Source of the DNA: Vagococcus entomophilus
GTDB taxonomy: Bacteria > Bacillota > Bacilli > Lactobacillales > Vagococcaceae
Length of the DNA stretch: 64,000 nt
Assembly (NCBI RefSeq): GCF_003987595.1
Contig: NZ_NGJZ01000002.1
Location: forward strand, 248,001-312,000
Direction of reading: 5' to 3'
In this document: positions 34,227 through 45,952 of the stretch, piece after piece
Layout of the letters: every line of letters begins with the position of its first letter
How positions within the stretch are numbered: the first letter of the stretch is position 1
Notes under the pieces: generated by a model
The model's database searches: none
Told to the model about the DNA's origin: nothing
The model's input: only the letters and a program-made list of their open reading frames with translations
Position numbers and translations under genes: made by a program

Positions 34227-34748
34227 ATGACCCCAAAAGATCAATTTATCGGTTACGAATATAAGGACAAGAAAGTTCAAAAGAGAGTGTCCTCTATGAT
34301 TATCGATGGATATGAAAATTTTGGCTGGAAACTGGATAGCAGTCATACGCCTGCGCATCCAGTAGATTCCGTTGAAATGAAGTTTAAAAGAAATCGGAAA
34401 ATACGTAATAAGGCAGAATTAACAAGATTACAACGTCAATTTGATGCAATTGTGGAAGAAATTCAAAAGCTGGAAAATAAGAAGCAAAGTTTAGCGATGA
34501 TTGTGGCGTTCTCAATTGGCGTTTTAGGGACCGCGTTTATTGCTGGATCCGTATTTGCTGTAGAGGCAGGTAATCACTTTTTGATGGTATTGCTTGCGAT
34601 ACCGGGATTCATTGGCTGGATTCTTCCGTATTTTACTTTTAAAAAAGTAGAAGCAGACAAAACGAAGCAAATCACCCCGCTTATTGATCAAAAGTACGAT
34701 GAATTGTATGAAATTACAGAACAAGGGAATCGATTACTAACGGATTAA
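34227..34748 (+). CDS. Unknown two-helix membrane protein after kinase 2
   Basis: A 173-residue protein. A basic soluble N-terminus (~95 residues, with a short coiled coil) is followed by two adjacent membrane helices (about 93-115 and 118-138) and a C-terminal helical tail. Ribosome site AGAGGAGG; an ATG at 34222 stops after two codons, so 34227 is the start. It lies 114 bases after the kinase, followed by another small gene; both may be targets or parts of the same unit. No family recognised. Confidence 0.65.
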   Translation: MTPKDQFIGYEYKDKKVQKRVSSMIIDGYENFGWKLDSSHTPAHPVDSVEMKFKRNRKIRNKAELTRLQRQFDAIVEEIQKLENKKQSLAMIVAFSIGVLGTAFIAGSVFAVEAGNHFLMVLLAIPGFIGWILPYFTFKKVEADKTKQITPLIDQKYDELYEITEQGNRLLTD

Positions 34749-34785
34749 GCGAAAATGTGTGACGAAAAGAAAGGGGACATAAAGG

Positions 34786-35091
34786 ATGCAGCTATTAAAA
34801 AAAATCGAGGGCAAAGAAGCCATTCAAAAAGTCAAAAAACTTAACCAGTTTGTCATCAAAATTCCTCAAGGTTGTAAAAAAATTTTGTTACGCTTAGGTG
34901 ATCAAGAAGATAGTCGGTACTGCCGTTCCTATACATTCATTGATCGCGAAACCCTTGCAGCAGGAGAAAAGAATATCTGGTGCAATTTGACCCATCAGGT
35001 GGAGCGTTTCTTGATATCAAAACAAGGTAAGGAGCATTATCTGATAGAACTCCCCCACAGTTTGCTTGTTCAAGAGGTCTTTATGGTCTAA
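34786..35091 (+). CDS. Small hypothetical protein
   Basis: A 101-residue basic, soluble protein with no signal peptide; three cysteines are scattered through it (CKK, YCRS, WCNL). It starts 37 bases after the previous gene with AAAGGGG upstream. Function unknown. A terminator follows. Confidence 0.6.
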   Translation: MQLLKKIEGKEAIQKVKKLNQFVIKIPQGCKKILLRLGDQEDSRYCRSYTFIDRETLAAGEKNIWCNLTHQVERFLISKQGKEHYLIELPHSLLVQEVFMV

Positions 35092-35101
35092 CGTAAAAAA
35101 T

Positions 35102-35168
35102 AAAAGCACCTAGCAGAAAAAGGTTTGTCCAATTTGTATTGGTCGCCGTCTGCTAGTGTGCTTTTTCA
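35102..35168. terminator. Bidirectional terminator before gntR
   Basis: Arms AAAAGCACCTAGCAGA and TCTGCTAGTGTGCTTTT (one mismatch) around a ~31-base loop, between convergent genes. Confidence 0.75.
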
Positions 35169-35873
35169 TTTCAAATTGCTACTTTGAAGGAAAAACTGTG
35201 AGTGTTCGTGATGATAGGTGGTTTTAGAAAAATCAAAGGGTTCTCCAGAATTTAAATAAAAAAGTTCTTCAACAAAAAGGCCAGGAGAGCCAGTCTCAAT
35301 TTCAAGTAGTTTGCTTTCAGCTTCTTTCATTTTTATGACGTGCAAGTATTTGTCAGAGAAACCAATTTTTAATTTTAAGGCCGATTTCAAGTAATTAAAA
35401 ATCGATTCATTCGCAATTTCTTCATTTAAATAGGGGACAATACTACTTTTAAAAAAAGATTCTTCGATGCACAAGGCCTGTGCATTGATATACCGAATTC
35501 GTTGAACATGGAAGAGAGAATCGCCCGGCGCACAATTGAGGTATTCAGCAATTTCTTCTGTGGGAAAGATTTTTTCCACTCCAAGCACTTTGGTAGTAAT
35601 TTTGAATTCTTCTAAATCAGAAGTGAATCCTTGATTTTCAAGCATATTAATGTAACCATATTTTTTTCTTCTACGGACAAATACTCCGCTTCCTTGTACT
35701 TGATAAATAACGCCACGGCTTTCTAAAATGGCTAAAGCTTTAACAATGGTGCTTTTACTAACTTTATAGCGTGCAATCAGCTCCTCAAATTTCGGGAGTT
35801 TGGTTCCTTGTTTTAAATTTCTTTGAAGGATATCCTGTTCGATTTCAGTGGCAATTTCGTTATATTTTAGCAC
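35166..35873 (-). CDS. GntR/HutC-family regulator of the beta-glucoside locus
   Basis: A 235-residue repressor. The N-terminal GntR winged helix (GTKLPKFEELIARYKVSKSTIVKAL, then QGSGVFVR) is followed by a UTRA ligand-binding domain (residues ~80-235), which in such loci usually binds a phosphosugar. GTG 35873 has AGGAGGG 7 bases upstream; the longer frame adds a hydrophobic stretch that is really promoter DNA. It is divergent from the PTS gene, whose promoter holds a perfect dyad, so it very likely represses the PTS and GH1 genes. Confidence 0.9.
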   Translation of the reverse strand: MLKYNEIATEIEQDILQRNLKQGTKLPKFEELIARYKVSKSTIVKALAILESRGVIYQVQGSGVFVRRRKKYGYINMLENQGFTSDLEEFKITTKVLGVEKIFPTEEIAEYLNCAPGDSLFHVQRIRYINAQALCIEESFFKSSIVPYLNEEIANESIFNYLKSALKLKIGFSDKYLHVIKMKEAESKLLEIETGSPGLFVEELFYLNSGEPFDFSKTTYHHEHSQFFLQSSNLK

Positions 35874-35903
35874 GTTAATCCCTCCTAGGCTTAAGTTACC
35901 CCT

Positions 35904-35912
35904 ATTGTAGCA
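35904..35912 (-). promoter_or_regulatory. Extended -10 of gntR
   Basis: On the minus strand this reads TGCTACAAT, an extended -10, 31 bases before the GTG start. Confidence 0.5.
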
Positions 35913-35926
35913 CAAAAAAATAAAAA

Positions 35927-35940
35927 TGTAAGCGCTATTG
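35927..35940 (+). promoter_or_regulatory. Candidate cre site of the PTS operon
   Basis: TGTAAGCGCTATTG matches the cre consensus except at the last two positions and overlaps the -35, fitting CcpA repression of a sugar operon. Confidence 0.5.
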
Positions 35941-35966
35941 ACAAATTGTGAATGCACAATTATAAT
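35938..35966 (+). promoter_or_regulatory. Consensus promoter with GntR operator in the spacer
   Basis: TTGACA (35938-35943), 17 bases, TATAAT (35961-35966): both hexamers are perfect. The spacer is filled by the dyad AATTGTG-N4-CACAATT (35944-35961), so a bound repressor would fully cover the promoter. Confidence 0.85.
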
Positions 35967-36009
35967 GAGTGTATACAATAAATAATTTAGAAAAATTAGG
36001 AGGGTTCGC

Positions 36010-39335
<3,326 letters not shown>

Positions 39336-39353
39336 ATAAGAAGGAAAATAACC

Positions 39354-39400
39354 AAAAAGATAAAGACCAACGCTAACACAGGTTGGTTTTTATCTTTTTT
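39354..39400 (+). terminator. Terminator of the beta-glucoside operon
   Basis: Arms AAAAAGATAAAGACCAAC and GTTGGTTTTTATCTTTTT (one mismatch) with a T run, 19 bases after the GH1 stop. Confidence 0.85.
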
Positions 39401-39423
39401 AGAAACGATTTAGCCAGTAGCGG

Positions 39424-39475
39424 TTTACAAATACTCCACTTTATATTATAATATGAACATACATTCATATGAATG
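39424..39475 (+). promoter_or_regulatory. Metal-ATPase promoter with overlapping palindromes
   Basis: TTTACA (39424-39429), 17 bases, TATAAT (39447-39452). ATATGAA-N6-TTCATAT (39451-39470) and the perfect palindrome CATTCATATGAATG (39462-39475) cover the start-site region. This pattern is like operators of ArsR/SmtB-family metal sensors (CzrA, CadC). No such regulator is in the window. Confidence 0.65.
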
Positions 39476-39503
39476 GTGAATAAATGACAGGTGGCGAGGA
39501 AAA

Positions 39504-41393
39504 ATGAAAAAAAAACTAAATATTTCGGTGGTATTATTTTTTTCAGGGTTTGTACTTTTTATAATGGGAATCTTACAAGGGAACAGTCAACTAATAAGTA
39601 GTATTTTCTTTGTAATTTCCGGTCTATTAGCTGGATATCATATTATTGGAGAAGGGTTTGAGGATACCTATCAAGATACCAAAAGAAATCGAAAGTTCAC
39701 GCCTAATATTCACTTACTAATGACTTTAGCTGCATTGGGCTCGGCGTTAATTGGAAGCTTTGAAGAGGCCGCGTTACTTATTTTAATATTTGCAGCTGCC
39801 CATTTTTTAGAAGATTATGCACAAGGAAAAAGCCAAAGAGAAATTACCAAACTGCTAAATTTGAATCCAACGCAAGCCCGTTTGGTAGTAGGGAACCAAA
39901 TAAAGATTGTCCCCGTAGAAGAGCTTAAAATTGGTGATCGGATTCAGGTATTAAATGGGGACCAAATTCCAACTGATGGGGCAATATTAGAAGGAAGCAC
40001 CTCAGTGGATGAGTCTTCAATCAACGGAGAAAGCGTGCCTAAAGAAAAAAAACAAGGGGATCTTGTTTTTGGTAGCACGATCAATGGTACGGGAACAATT
40101 GTGGTGGAAGTAACAAAAGACAGTAGTGAAACAGTATTTGCCAAGATTATTCAATTAGTTAAGCAGTCTCAAGAAAACCAATCAGAGATTGCAAGTAAAA
40201 TCAAACGGTTTGAACCAAAATATGTTAAAGCGGTTTTAATAGCATTTCCTTTAGTTGTCTTATTTAGTTTCTTTGTTTCGCAATTGCCACTTGCCCAAAG
40301 TTTTTATCGAGGATTAGTATTTTTGATTTCTGCTTCACCATGTGCGCTTGCAGCAAGTGCGGTTCCAGCAACACTTTCAGGTATTTCCAATTTAGCCAAA
40401 CAAGGGGTACTTTTTAAAGGGGGCGCTTATTTAGCCAACTTAGCAGATATTAAAGCGTTAGCATTTGACAAGACGGGGACACTGACGCAAGGGAAACCCA
40501 AAGTTACAGACTATTATCTTGTAAATGACTTACCGGAAAGTAAAGCAGAACTACTTGATATTTTAGTCAATATGGAAAAAAAATCGAATCATCCTTTAGC
40601 GCGGGCCATTTTAGATAAATTTGAAGATCAAATGAAGGAGCTGAATTTAGAGGTAGAAAATGTGATTGGTGTGGGCTTAGTTACCCAATTCTCAGATGCT
40701 AGCTTTCGTATTGGCAAGCCGTCAAGCTTTGCCGTTGTCCCACAAGAAGTAGAGGAAAAAACGAAACAATTGTCAAACGAAGGGAAAACGGTTGTCTATT
40801 TTGCCAAGAATGATCAGATTATTGGCTGGGTAGCCTTGATGGATGTTCCTAGAAAAGAGTCTATCGATGCGATGAGCTATTTTAAAAATCAAGGCATCCG
40901 TACCACGATGATTACTGGAGATGCCAAATTAACTGGAGAAGCAGTTGGAAAAATCGTAGGGGTAGAACAAGTATTTGCGAATGTCTTGCCAGAAGAAAAA
41001 TCCCAAATAATCGATCAATTGAAAAGAGAAAATGGAATCGTCGGAATGGTTGGAGACGGGATCAACGACGCACCAGCACTGGTTAAAGCAGATATAGGTG
41101 TGGCAATGGGAGATGGAACGGACGTTGCAATCGATGTGGCAGATGTAGTAATCATGCAAAATGATTTGGAAAAACTAAGCTATGCGCACCAAGTCTCAAA
41201 GCGTCTCAATCAAATTGTTCAACAGAACATTATCTTTTCGATGTCCGTCGTAGGAATATTGATTTTATTGAACTTTTTTGGAATCTCCAACATTTCGTTT
41301 AGTGTTTTAATCCATGAAGGAAGTACACTAGTGGTTATCTTTAATGGATTACGGCTATTGGCTAAACTAAAAACTAATAATTCAAGACGCTAG
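39504..41393 (+). CDS. P1B-4-type metal-exporting P-type ATPase
   Basis: A 629-residue pump that probably exports Fe(II), Co(II) or Zn(II). It has no N-terminal HMA metal-binding domain. The membrane site motif is SPC (278-280) rather than CPC, and the last helices carry HEGST (His604 onward); SPC plus HEG(G/S)T marks the P1B-4 group that includes PfeT and CtpD. Catalytic Asp322 is in DKTGTLTQG; TGES-type SINGESVPKEK, MITGDAK and MVGDGINDAPALVKADIGVAMG are intact. The MgtC-family gene follows after 12 bases. Substrate choice is inference from motifs. Confidence 0.9.
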   Translation: MKKKLNISVVLFFSGFVLFIMGILQGNSQLISSIFFVISGLLAGYHIIGEGFEDTYQDTKRNRKFTPNIHLLMTLAALGSALIGSFEEAALLILIFAAAHFLEDYAQGKSQREITKLLNLNPTQARLVVGNQIKIVPVEELKIGDRIQVLNGDQIPTDGAILEGSTSVDESSINGESVPKEKKQGDLVFGSTINGTGTIVVEVTKDSSETVFAKIIQLVKQSQENQSEIASKIKRFEPKYVKAVLIAFPLVVLFSFFVSQLPLAQSFYRGLVFLISASPCALAASAVPATLSGISNLAKQGVLFKGGAYLANLADIKALAFDKTGTLTQGKPKVTDYYLVNDLPESKAELLDILVNMEKKSNHPLARAILDKFEDQMKELNLEVENVIGVGLVTQFSDASFRIGKPSSFAVVPQEVEEKTKQLSNEGKTVVYFAKNDQIIGWVALMDVPRKESIDAMSYFKNQGIRTTMITGDAKLTGEAVGKIVGVEQVFANVLPEEKSQIIDQLKRENGIVGMVGDGINDAPALVKADIGVAMGDGTDVAIDVADVVIMQNDLEKLSYAHQVSKRLNQIVQQNIIFSMSVVGILILLNFFGISNISFSVLIHEGSTLVVIFNGLRLLAKLKTNNSRR

Positions 41394-41405
41394 AGGTGTA
41401 TCAAA

Positions 41406-42130
41406 ATGACTTCATTAAAAATGATTGAAATTTCATTAAATGATATTGTACTGCGAATGTTCCTAGCCTTAGTCTTTGGCTCAGTAATTGGGTTAGAAAG
41501 AAGTATAAAAAAAAAGATTTTGGTGTCAGTAGTAATGCCATCCTATGTTTAGCGGCTTGTACCATTTCCATTTTACAGATTCAATCAATTGATATTTTGG
41601 TCGATATTGTGAAACAAAATAATACTCTCTCCTCTATTATTTCAGTTGATATTACACGATACGGGGCGCAAGTGATTAGTGGAGTAGGATTTTTGGGAGC
41701 CGGGATTATTGTTTTTAAAGAGAGAAAAGTTTCGGGATTAACAACAGCAGTGATGATGTGGAATGTCACGGTTATTGGCCTTGTCATCGGAATGGGTTTT
41801 TTAACTATTGCGTTTGTCAATCTAGGTGCCACGATGGTTATTTTGGTAGTAGCGCAAGTTAAAAGAAAAAATAATAGGAAAAAAATAAGCTTGACTCTTC
41901 TTTTGAGTAATACCGAAGAGCAACAAACGGTTACTTCACCATTATACGAAAAGAGTGAAAGCCTGCTTGGGAAAGAAGAGCAGATAGTCAGTTTTATAGT
42001 AGAAAACTTTAAAAACAAACAAGTGGTTAAGCTTACTTATTACAGCAAGGAAGATTTTTGGAAATCGAACTTACACGCTTATTTTATGAACCAAGGAAAA
42101 ATAAAATCTGTCGTCATTGAAACGTTATAA
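41406..42130 (+). pseudogene. MgtC/SapB-family gene interrupted by a -1 shift at A9G
   Basis: Two frames together make one MgtC-like protein of about 241 residues. Frame one (ATG 41406, AGAGGTG upstream) gives LRMFLALVFGSVIGLERS, then reaches a run of nine A and G (41507-41516) and a stop at 41550-41552. From 41516 the -1 frame continues with DFGVSSNAILCLAAC and RYGAQVISGVGFLGAGIIVF, the family core, to a stop at 42128-42130. The run contains A-AAA-AAG in the phase needed for -1 slippage. It may be a pseudogene, a sequencing error, or productive frameshifting or transcript slippage. MgtC proteins affect magnesium homeostasis and ATP synthase activity. Confidence 0.8.
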
Positions 42131-42211
42131 CCACTATGAATTATTAAAGATAAATTTCCCATCTAGCTGTCATAGAGGGGAATCATAAAAAATAAGAATC
42201 TGGAGGAGATA

Positions 42212-42385
42212 ATGATGGGACATCATTTAGGAGGACATCACAAAGAAAAGAGCAAAGGCGGCATTATCTCTAAGTTATTAACAAGTGGTGTGTTGCTTGG
42301 ATTGGGTAAAAAATTATATGACGAAAAAGATAAAATAAAGGATGCTTTGATACAAAGTAGCAAAGAGAAAGATACCAAAAAATAA
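42212..42385 (+). CDS. Small His-containing protein
   Basis: A 57-residue ORF with excellent TGGAGGAG at 42201-42208. The N-terminus is GHHLGGHHKEK, followed by a short hydrophobic amphipathic stretch (IISKLLTSGVLLGLGKKL) and a Lys/Asp-rich tail. ATG 42212 or 42215 could start it. It lies 81 bases after the MgtC-like gene and before a strong terminator, so it is probably part of the metal-ATPase operon. The four histidines could bind metal. I do not recognise a family. Confidence 0.65.
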   Translation: MMGHHLGGHHKEKSKGGIISKLLTSGVLLGLGKKLYDEKDKIKDALIQSSKEKDTKK

Positions 42386-42419
42386 GAGGATTGGAACAGA
42401 AATGGTTAGAGGAAAATGC

Positions 42420-42466
42420 AATATGGATAGAGTGAAAAGATCATCTTTTCATTCTATCCATATTGT
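42420..42466 (+). terminator. Terminator of the metal-ATPase operon
   Basis: A 20-pair stem, ATATGGATAGAGTGAAAAGA against TCTTTTCATTCTATCCATAT (one mismatch), 3-base loop, followed by a T-rich stretch. Confidence 0.85.
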
Positions 42467-43344
42467 TATTTTACAAGGATAAAATATCAACTATTCTGAA
42501 AAGAACGGAATCATCATCTAGTCATTTTTCACTCACGAAAAGTGATGGAAAATGGTGGAAGTTACAATAATGACTTTTTTTTACTTGTAAAAGTTAAAAA
42601 AACAAATATATTTTTATTAGAAAATTAACTAGTGGAAAGTAGCGTGTACGGGAGGTTGATGTTTGGCTTAACCGTTTTTTAAATAACTAAATAAATTTAT
42701 AAAATAAAAAAGTGTTTATCTATATGCAGAATAAGTGTAGAATATAACAAGTGATGTGTGGAAAAAGACTATAAAAAATAACAAAAGAAGGGGATGGATA
42801 TAAAGAGGTGTTGGCAATTTTAAGCATTTACTTCTTCTATTATTTATTGGGAAATTCTCTGGATAGATAGCTAAAGTAAGTAGGCTATTAAAAAGTTGTT
42901 CCAACTTACGCTAAAATTCTTTATTAATTTGGAGCTATCGTTATGTAGGACTTTTTTAAAAAGGGAAAATCAGTTAGAAAAAAATAAACTAAATGGTGTT
43001 ATCTTATTTTTTGAGTGACTCAAAGCTGGGGGCATTTTTTTCAGCATAGAACTGATTGAAAATTCAAAAAATAAATAATATCTATCGTATTCCTATCAGA
43101 ATTCCCTTTATAAGTTATATTTACGGTTATCCTAATAAATAGGAATTTGGGGATTTCACTAATAGAGATGAAGATTATACGTAATGCTAAAATTATTTCA
43201 CATAAGTTTATTTTCAGTAGGGGCTGAAAAGACTTTTGAAAATTAGGTGTTAATACGCTTATTTCAAAGCAGAAAAGAGAAATTTAGCCGTGAATTTTTA
43301 GGCTAAGAAACGCTCAAGTAAGAATAATGTTTAAAAGGAGAAAA
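42467..43344 (+). other. AT-rich gap before the dextranase gene
   Basis: About 880 bases without a supported gene. A possible promoter is TTTATC (42715-42720), 17 bases, TAGAAT (42738-42743). A short peptide frame at 42811 (hydrophobic, 19 codons) overlaps its own AGAGGTG and is not convincing. A small hairpin, TTAGCC (43284-43289) with GGCTAA (43301-43306), lies 39 bases before the start. The length and lack of ORFs suggest a long leader or lost gene. Confidence 0.4.
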
Positions 43345-45369
43345 ATGATGAAAAAGCAATTAGGGGTAAGTATCGCAAGTGTCTTGTTAGGAATTGGGAT
43401 GGTGAACGGCGTCCATGCAAAAGTAGCAGAAGGGGTTACAATCAATAGTTTTGTACCAGATAAATCACTATACCATGCCCAAGAAACGGCTACATTAAAG
43501 TTAATGATGTCAAACCCAGAAAGTAATGAAAAGTCTGGTAGCTATGAAATTAGTATTCAAAATGCGTACTCAGATAAAAATATTTTTGTGACGAGAAACA
43601 ATTATACAGTAAAGGCTAATCAACAAAATAAAGAGTTAAGCTGTGCGTGGCAGACACCCGCAGAACAAAATGAAGGGTACCTTGTGACGGTTAAATTATT
43701 TGATGAAAAGGGACAACTTCTAGAAACGAAAAAAACAGCAATCGATAACAGTCAAGACTGGACAACATATCCACGTATGGGTGGATTTACTAACTTTAAT
43801 AAACAAGACCAGACTAGTTCAGATAATGTACAAACAGATGTTTCGACCCAAAATAAATACCATATGAATGTATCAATGTATTATGATGCATACGCACGTC
43901 CTCAAAATCCAATTCCATCAGAAGATTATCAAACATGGATTGGAGAAAATATCAATCGTACGTTGATTCGTAATACCATTCAAACCCAACACTCATACAA
44001 TCAAACGGCATTATTGTATAATATGATCAACGCTACAACAGGTACACCAGATGAGGCAGGGACTAATATGTCTGAGCTGGATGCCAAAACCGTCCAAAAA
44101 GCGGATGGAACGAAAATGATTCAATCAAAATGGGGTGTCTTTAGGACTGAAAAACAAGCAACCTCTGGTGTTACGTATGATGAGGCCGGAGACCAGGCGA
44201 CTTTTAACATGTGGGGTGGCGAAGAAAGTAAGAAAGATAGTAGCAATAAAATTCAATCTTACTACAATACTTGGTCTAAAGATTGGCAACAATATATCGG
44301 TAAAATTATGAAAAATACAGTTGATGAATTAGGATTTGATGGTTGGCAAGGCGATACGATTGGAAATATTCATGGTACTTCTTATGAAAATCGTGGGACT
44401 ACAGACACTTTTGACACAGAATCTGGGTATCAGTATTTTGCGGATAATATGAAAGCTAATTATTTTAAAGACAAATACTTTGGAATTAATGCTGTAGCAT
44501 ATGGTGGAGCAGATTTATTAGCCCAATCAAAAGCAGATTTCCAATATGCAGAAACTTGGTATTTTAATCAACCAAAATATTCAGATCTAGCAGATAATGT
44601 TAACAACACCATGGAAAAAAGTGGCAAATCTTTAATTATTCCTGCTTACATGTATCATGCTTGGGCAAGAAATAACCCAAGTACGCTCCCAAAAACCTTT
44701 AACGATAATGCGATTCTCTTAAAAGATGCGGTTGTTTTTGCAAATGGTGGAGATAGCTTTGAACTTGTTGATAATGGGCGTCAATTGTACACAGAATACT
44801 ACCTAGACCCAAGAAAAAACCAAGAATCGGGCATTCAAATGTCGGATGAACTTGGAAATTCAGATCATGGGAAACTAAAGCATGTCTATGACTTTGTAAC
44901 CAGCTATGAAAGTTTATTACGTGGGAATGACTTGCGACTAAATAATCAGGGATTAGAAATATGGACAGGTTCATTTGTAGGTGATGGAGAAAACATTCGT
45001 AGCGCAAGTGCTGAGAAAAATAAAGTCTATGCGTTTAGCAAATCTTCAACGACCAATCAATCGGTTGAAACGCTTAACTTTGTCAATCTAAGAGGGGTGA
45101 CAACTGATACATGGCAGATTAAAAATGAAGAGGACGAAAAAAGTAAAGACGGTCTTCAAGACCAAAAGGACTTGTGGGTGAAATATTACCCTAAAAACGT
45201 GAACGAGGTTAAAAGTATTGCAGTATCTAGTCCAGATTCAGCCTATCAATCTGAGAAAAAACTTGTCGAATTTTGGCCCCATGTAGATGAAAATGGTCAA
45301 TACTTTGTCACGTTCAAGCTGCCTTCTCTAAACATTTGGGATCTTGTGACGGTATCAGGAAATCATTAA
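43345..45369 (+). CDS. Secreted GH66 dextranase
   Basis: A 674-residue secreted glycosidase of family GH66 that endo-hydrolyses alpha-1,6-glucan (dextran); some family members make cyclic isomaltooligosaccharides. ATG 43345 (or 43348) has AAGGAG upstream. The signal peptide ends after GVHA (~residue 27). An N-terminal beta-sandwich precedes the barrel. Nucleophile Asp337 lies in FDGWQGDTIGN and acid/base Glu403 in QYAETWYF. A C-terminal beta domain follows. It has no LPXTG, carbohydrate-binding insert or long tail, so it is shorter than streptococcal dextranases and freely secreted. Confidence 0.9.
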   Translation: MMKKQLGVSIASVLLGIGMVNGVHAKVAEGVTINSFVPDKSLYHAQETATLKLMMSNPESNEKSGSYEISIQNAYSDKNIFVTRNNYTVKANQQNKELSCAWQTPAEQNEGYLVTVKLFDEKGQLLETKKTAIDNSQDWTTYPRMGGFTNFNKQDQTSSDNVQTDVSTQNKYHMNVSMYYDAYARPQNPIPSEDYQTWIGENINRTLIRNTIQTQHSYNQTALLYNMINATTGTPDEAGTNMSELDAKTVQKADGTKMIQSKWGVFRTEKQATSGVTYDEAGDQATFNMWGGEESKKDSSNKIQSYYNTWSKDWQQYIGKIMKNTVDELGFDGWQGDTIGNIHGTSYENRGTTDTFDTESGYQYFADNMKANYFKDKYFGINAVAYGGADLLAQSKADFQYAETWYFNQPKYSDLADNVNNTMEKSGKSLIIPAYMYHAWARNNPSTLPKTFNDNAILLKDAVVFANGGDSFELVDNGRQLYTEYYLDPRKNQESGIQMSDELGNSDHGKLKHVYDFVTSYESLLRGNDLRLNNQGLEIWTGSFVGDGENIRSASAEKNKVYAFSKSSTTNQSVETLNFVNLRGVTTDTWQIKNEEDEKSKDGLQDQKDLWVKYYPKNVNEVKSIAVSSPDSAYQSEKKLVEFWPHVDENGQYFVTFKLPSLNIWDLVTVSGNH

Positions 45370-45401
45370 TTCTTCACTTTTCTAACGAGATTATTTCAAG
45401 T

Positions 45402-45433
45402 AAAAAAGGTTCAGCATTTGCTGAACCTTTTTT
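45402..45433. terminator. Terminator of the dextranase gene
   Basis: AAAAAAGGTTCAGCA, 2-base loop, TGCTGAACCTTTTTT: perfect and symmetrical, so it can also serve the convergent small gene. Confidence 0.9.
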
Positions 45434-45486
45434 GCTTTGTGTTTTGATGAGATCGAGCTATTTCAAAGCCTTGTTATCACAATCTG

Positions 45487-45750
45487 TTATTTTCTTTTTA
45501 CTTGGCCAGAGTGGCGTTCTTTGATTTCATTTTGCTCCGCAATATTTTTTTGTTGCTGCGCAAAATCTGCTACTCTATCGATTGGATTGGTTTTAACCCC
45601 ACCAAATCCTGAGTGGACCATCGTGTTCCAACCGCCTTTACTAGGATTTTTACCTTGACGTTTGAGCCTTTCAGCTCGTTCTCTTATTCGTTGATAATTC
45701 TTTTTTCTACGTTCCTCTAAATAATCGGAAAAAAAAGTTAAAATGTTCAT
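45487..45750 (-). CDS. Small basic hypothetical protein
   Basis: An 87-residue very basic protein (ERRKKNYQRIRERAERLKRQ near the N-terminus), with a Gly/Asn middle (GGWNTMVHSGFGGV) and a Gln/Lys tail. ATG 45750 has AAAGGAG 8 bases upstream; the frame from 45780 begins before that site. Soluble, perhaps nucleic-acid binding by charge alone. Family not recognised. Confidence 0.6.
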   Translation of the reverse strand: MNILTFFSDYLEERRKKNYQRIRERAERLKRQGKNPSKGGWNTMVHSGFGGVKTNPIDRVADFAQQQKNIAEQNEIKERHSGQVKRK

Positions 45751-45918
45751 ACCAATCACTCCTTTTTCATTTTTACTCACCTCTCAATAAAAGAATTTAA
45801 GAGGCTAGGTTGCTTTCGCTAAATATAGTAATCTTTTATTATAAAAAGGTTATAATTTATTATATATTTTAATCGTATTTTAATCAATAGATAATTTTTA
45901 AATGGTAGCGGCAAAAAG

Positions 45919-45937
45919 TGAAAAAGGCTCAGGAGCC
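45919..45937 (-). terminator. Possible terminator of the DHA2 transporter
   Basis: On the minus strand GGCTCCTGAGCC is followed by TTTTT, 16 bases after the transporter stop. The stem is short. Confidence 0.4.
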
Positions 45938-45952
45938 AGCCAGTAGCTCTAG

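Noticed and set aside
41597-42130. A separate 177-residue gene
   Set aside because: It begins in the middle of an MgtC fold; the missing N-terminal part lies directly upstream in another frame, so it is one disrupted gene.
42811-42870. Short hydrophobic peptide (possible SHP-like pheromone) in the dextranase leader
   Set aside because: The AGAGGTG touches the TTG, leaving no spacing, and no Rgg-type regulator is nearby.
45437-45658. Plus-strand frame opposite the small basic gene at 45487
   Set aside because: No ribosome site; the minus-strand frame has AAAGGAG at good spacing and a shared terminator.
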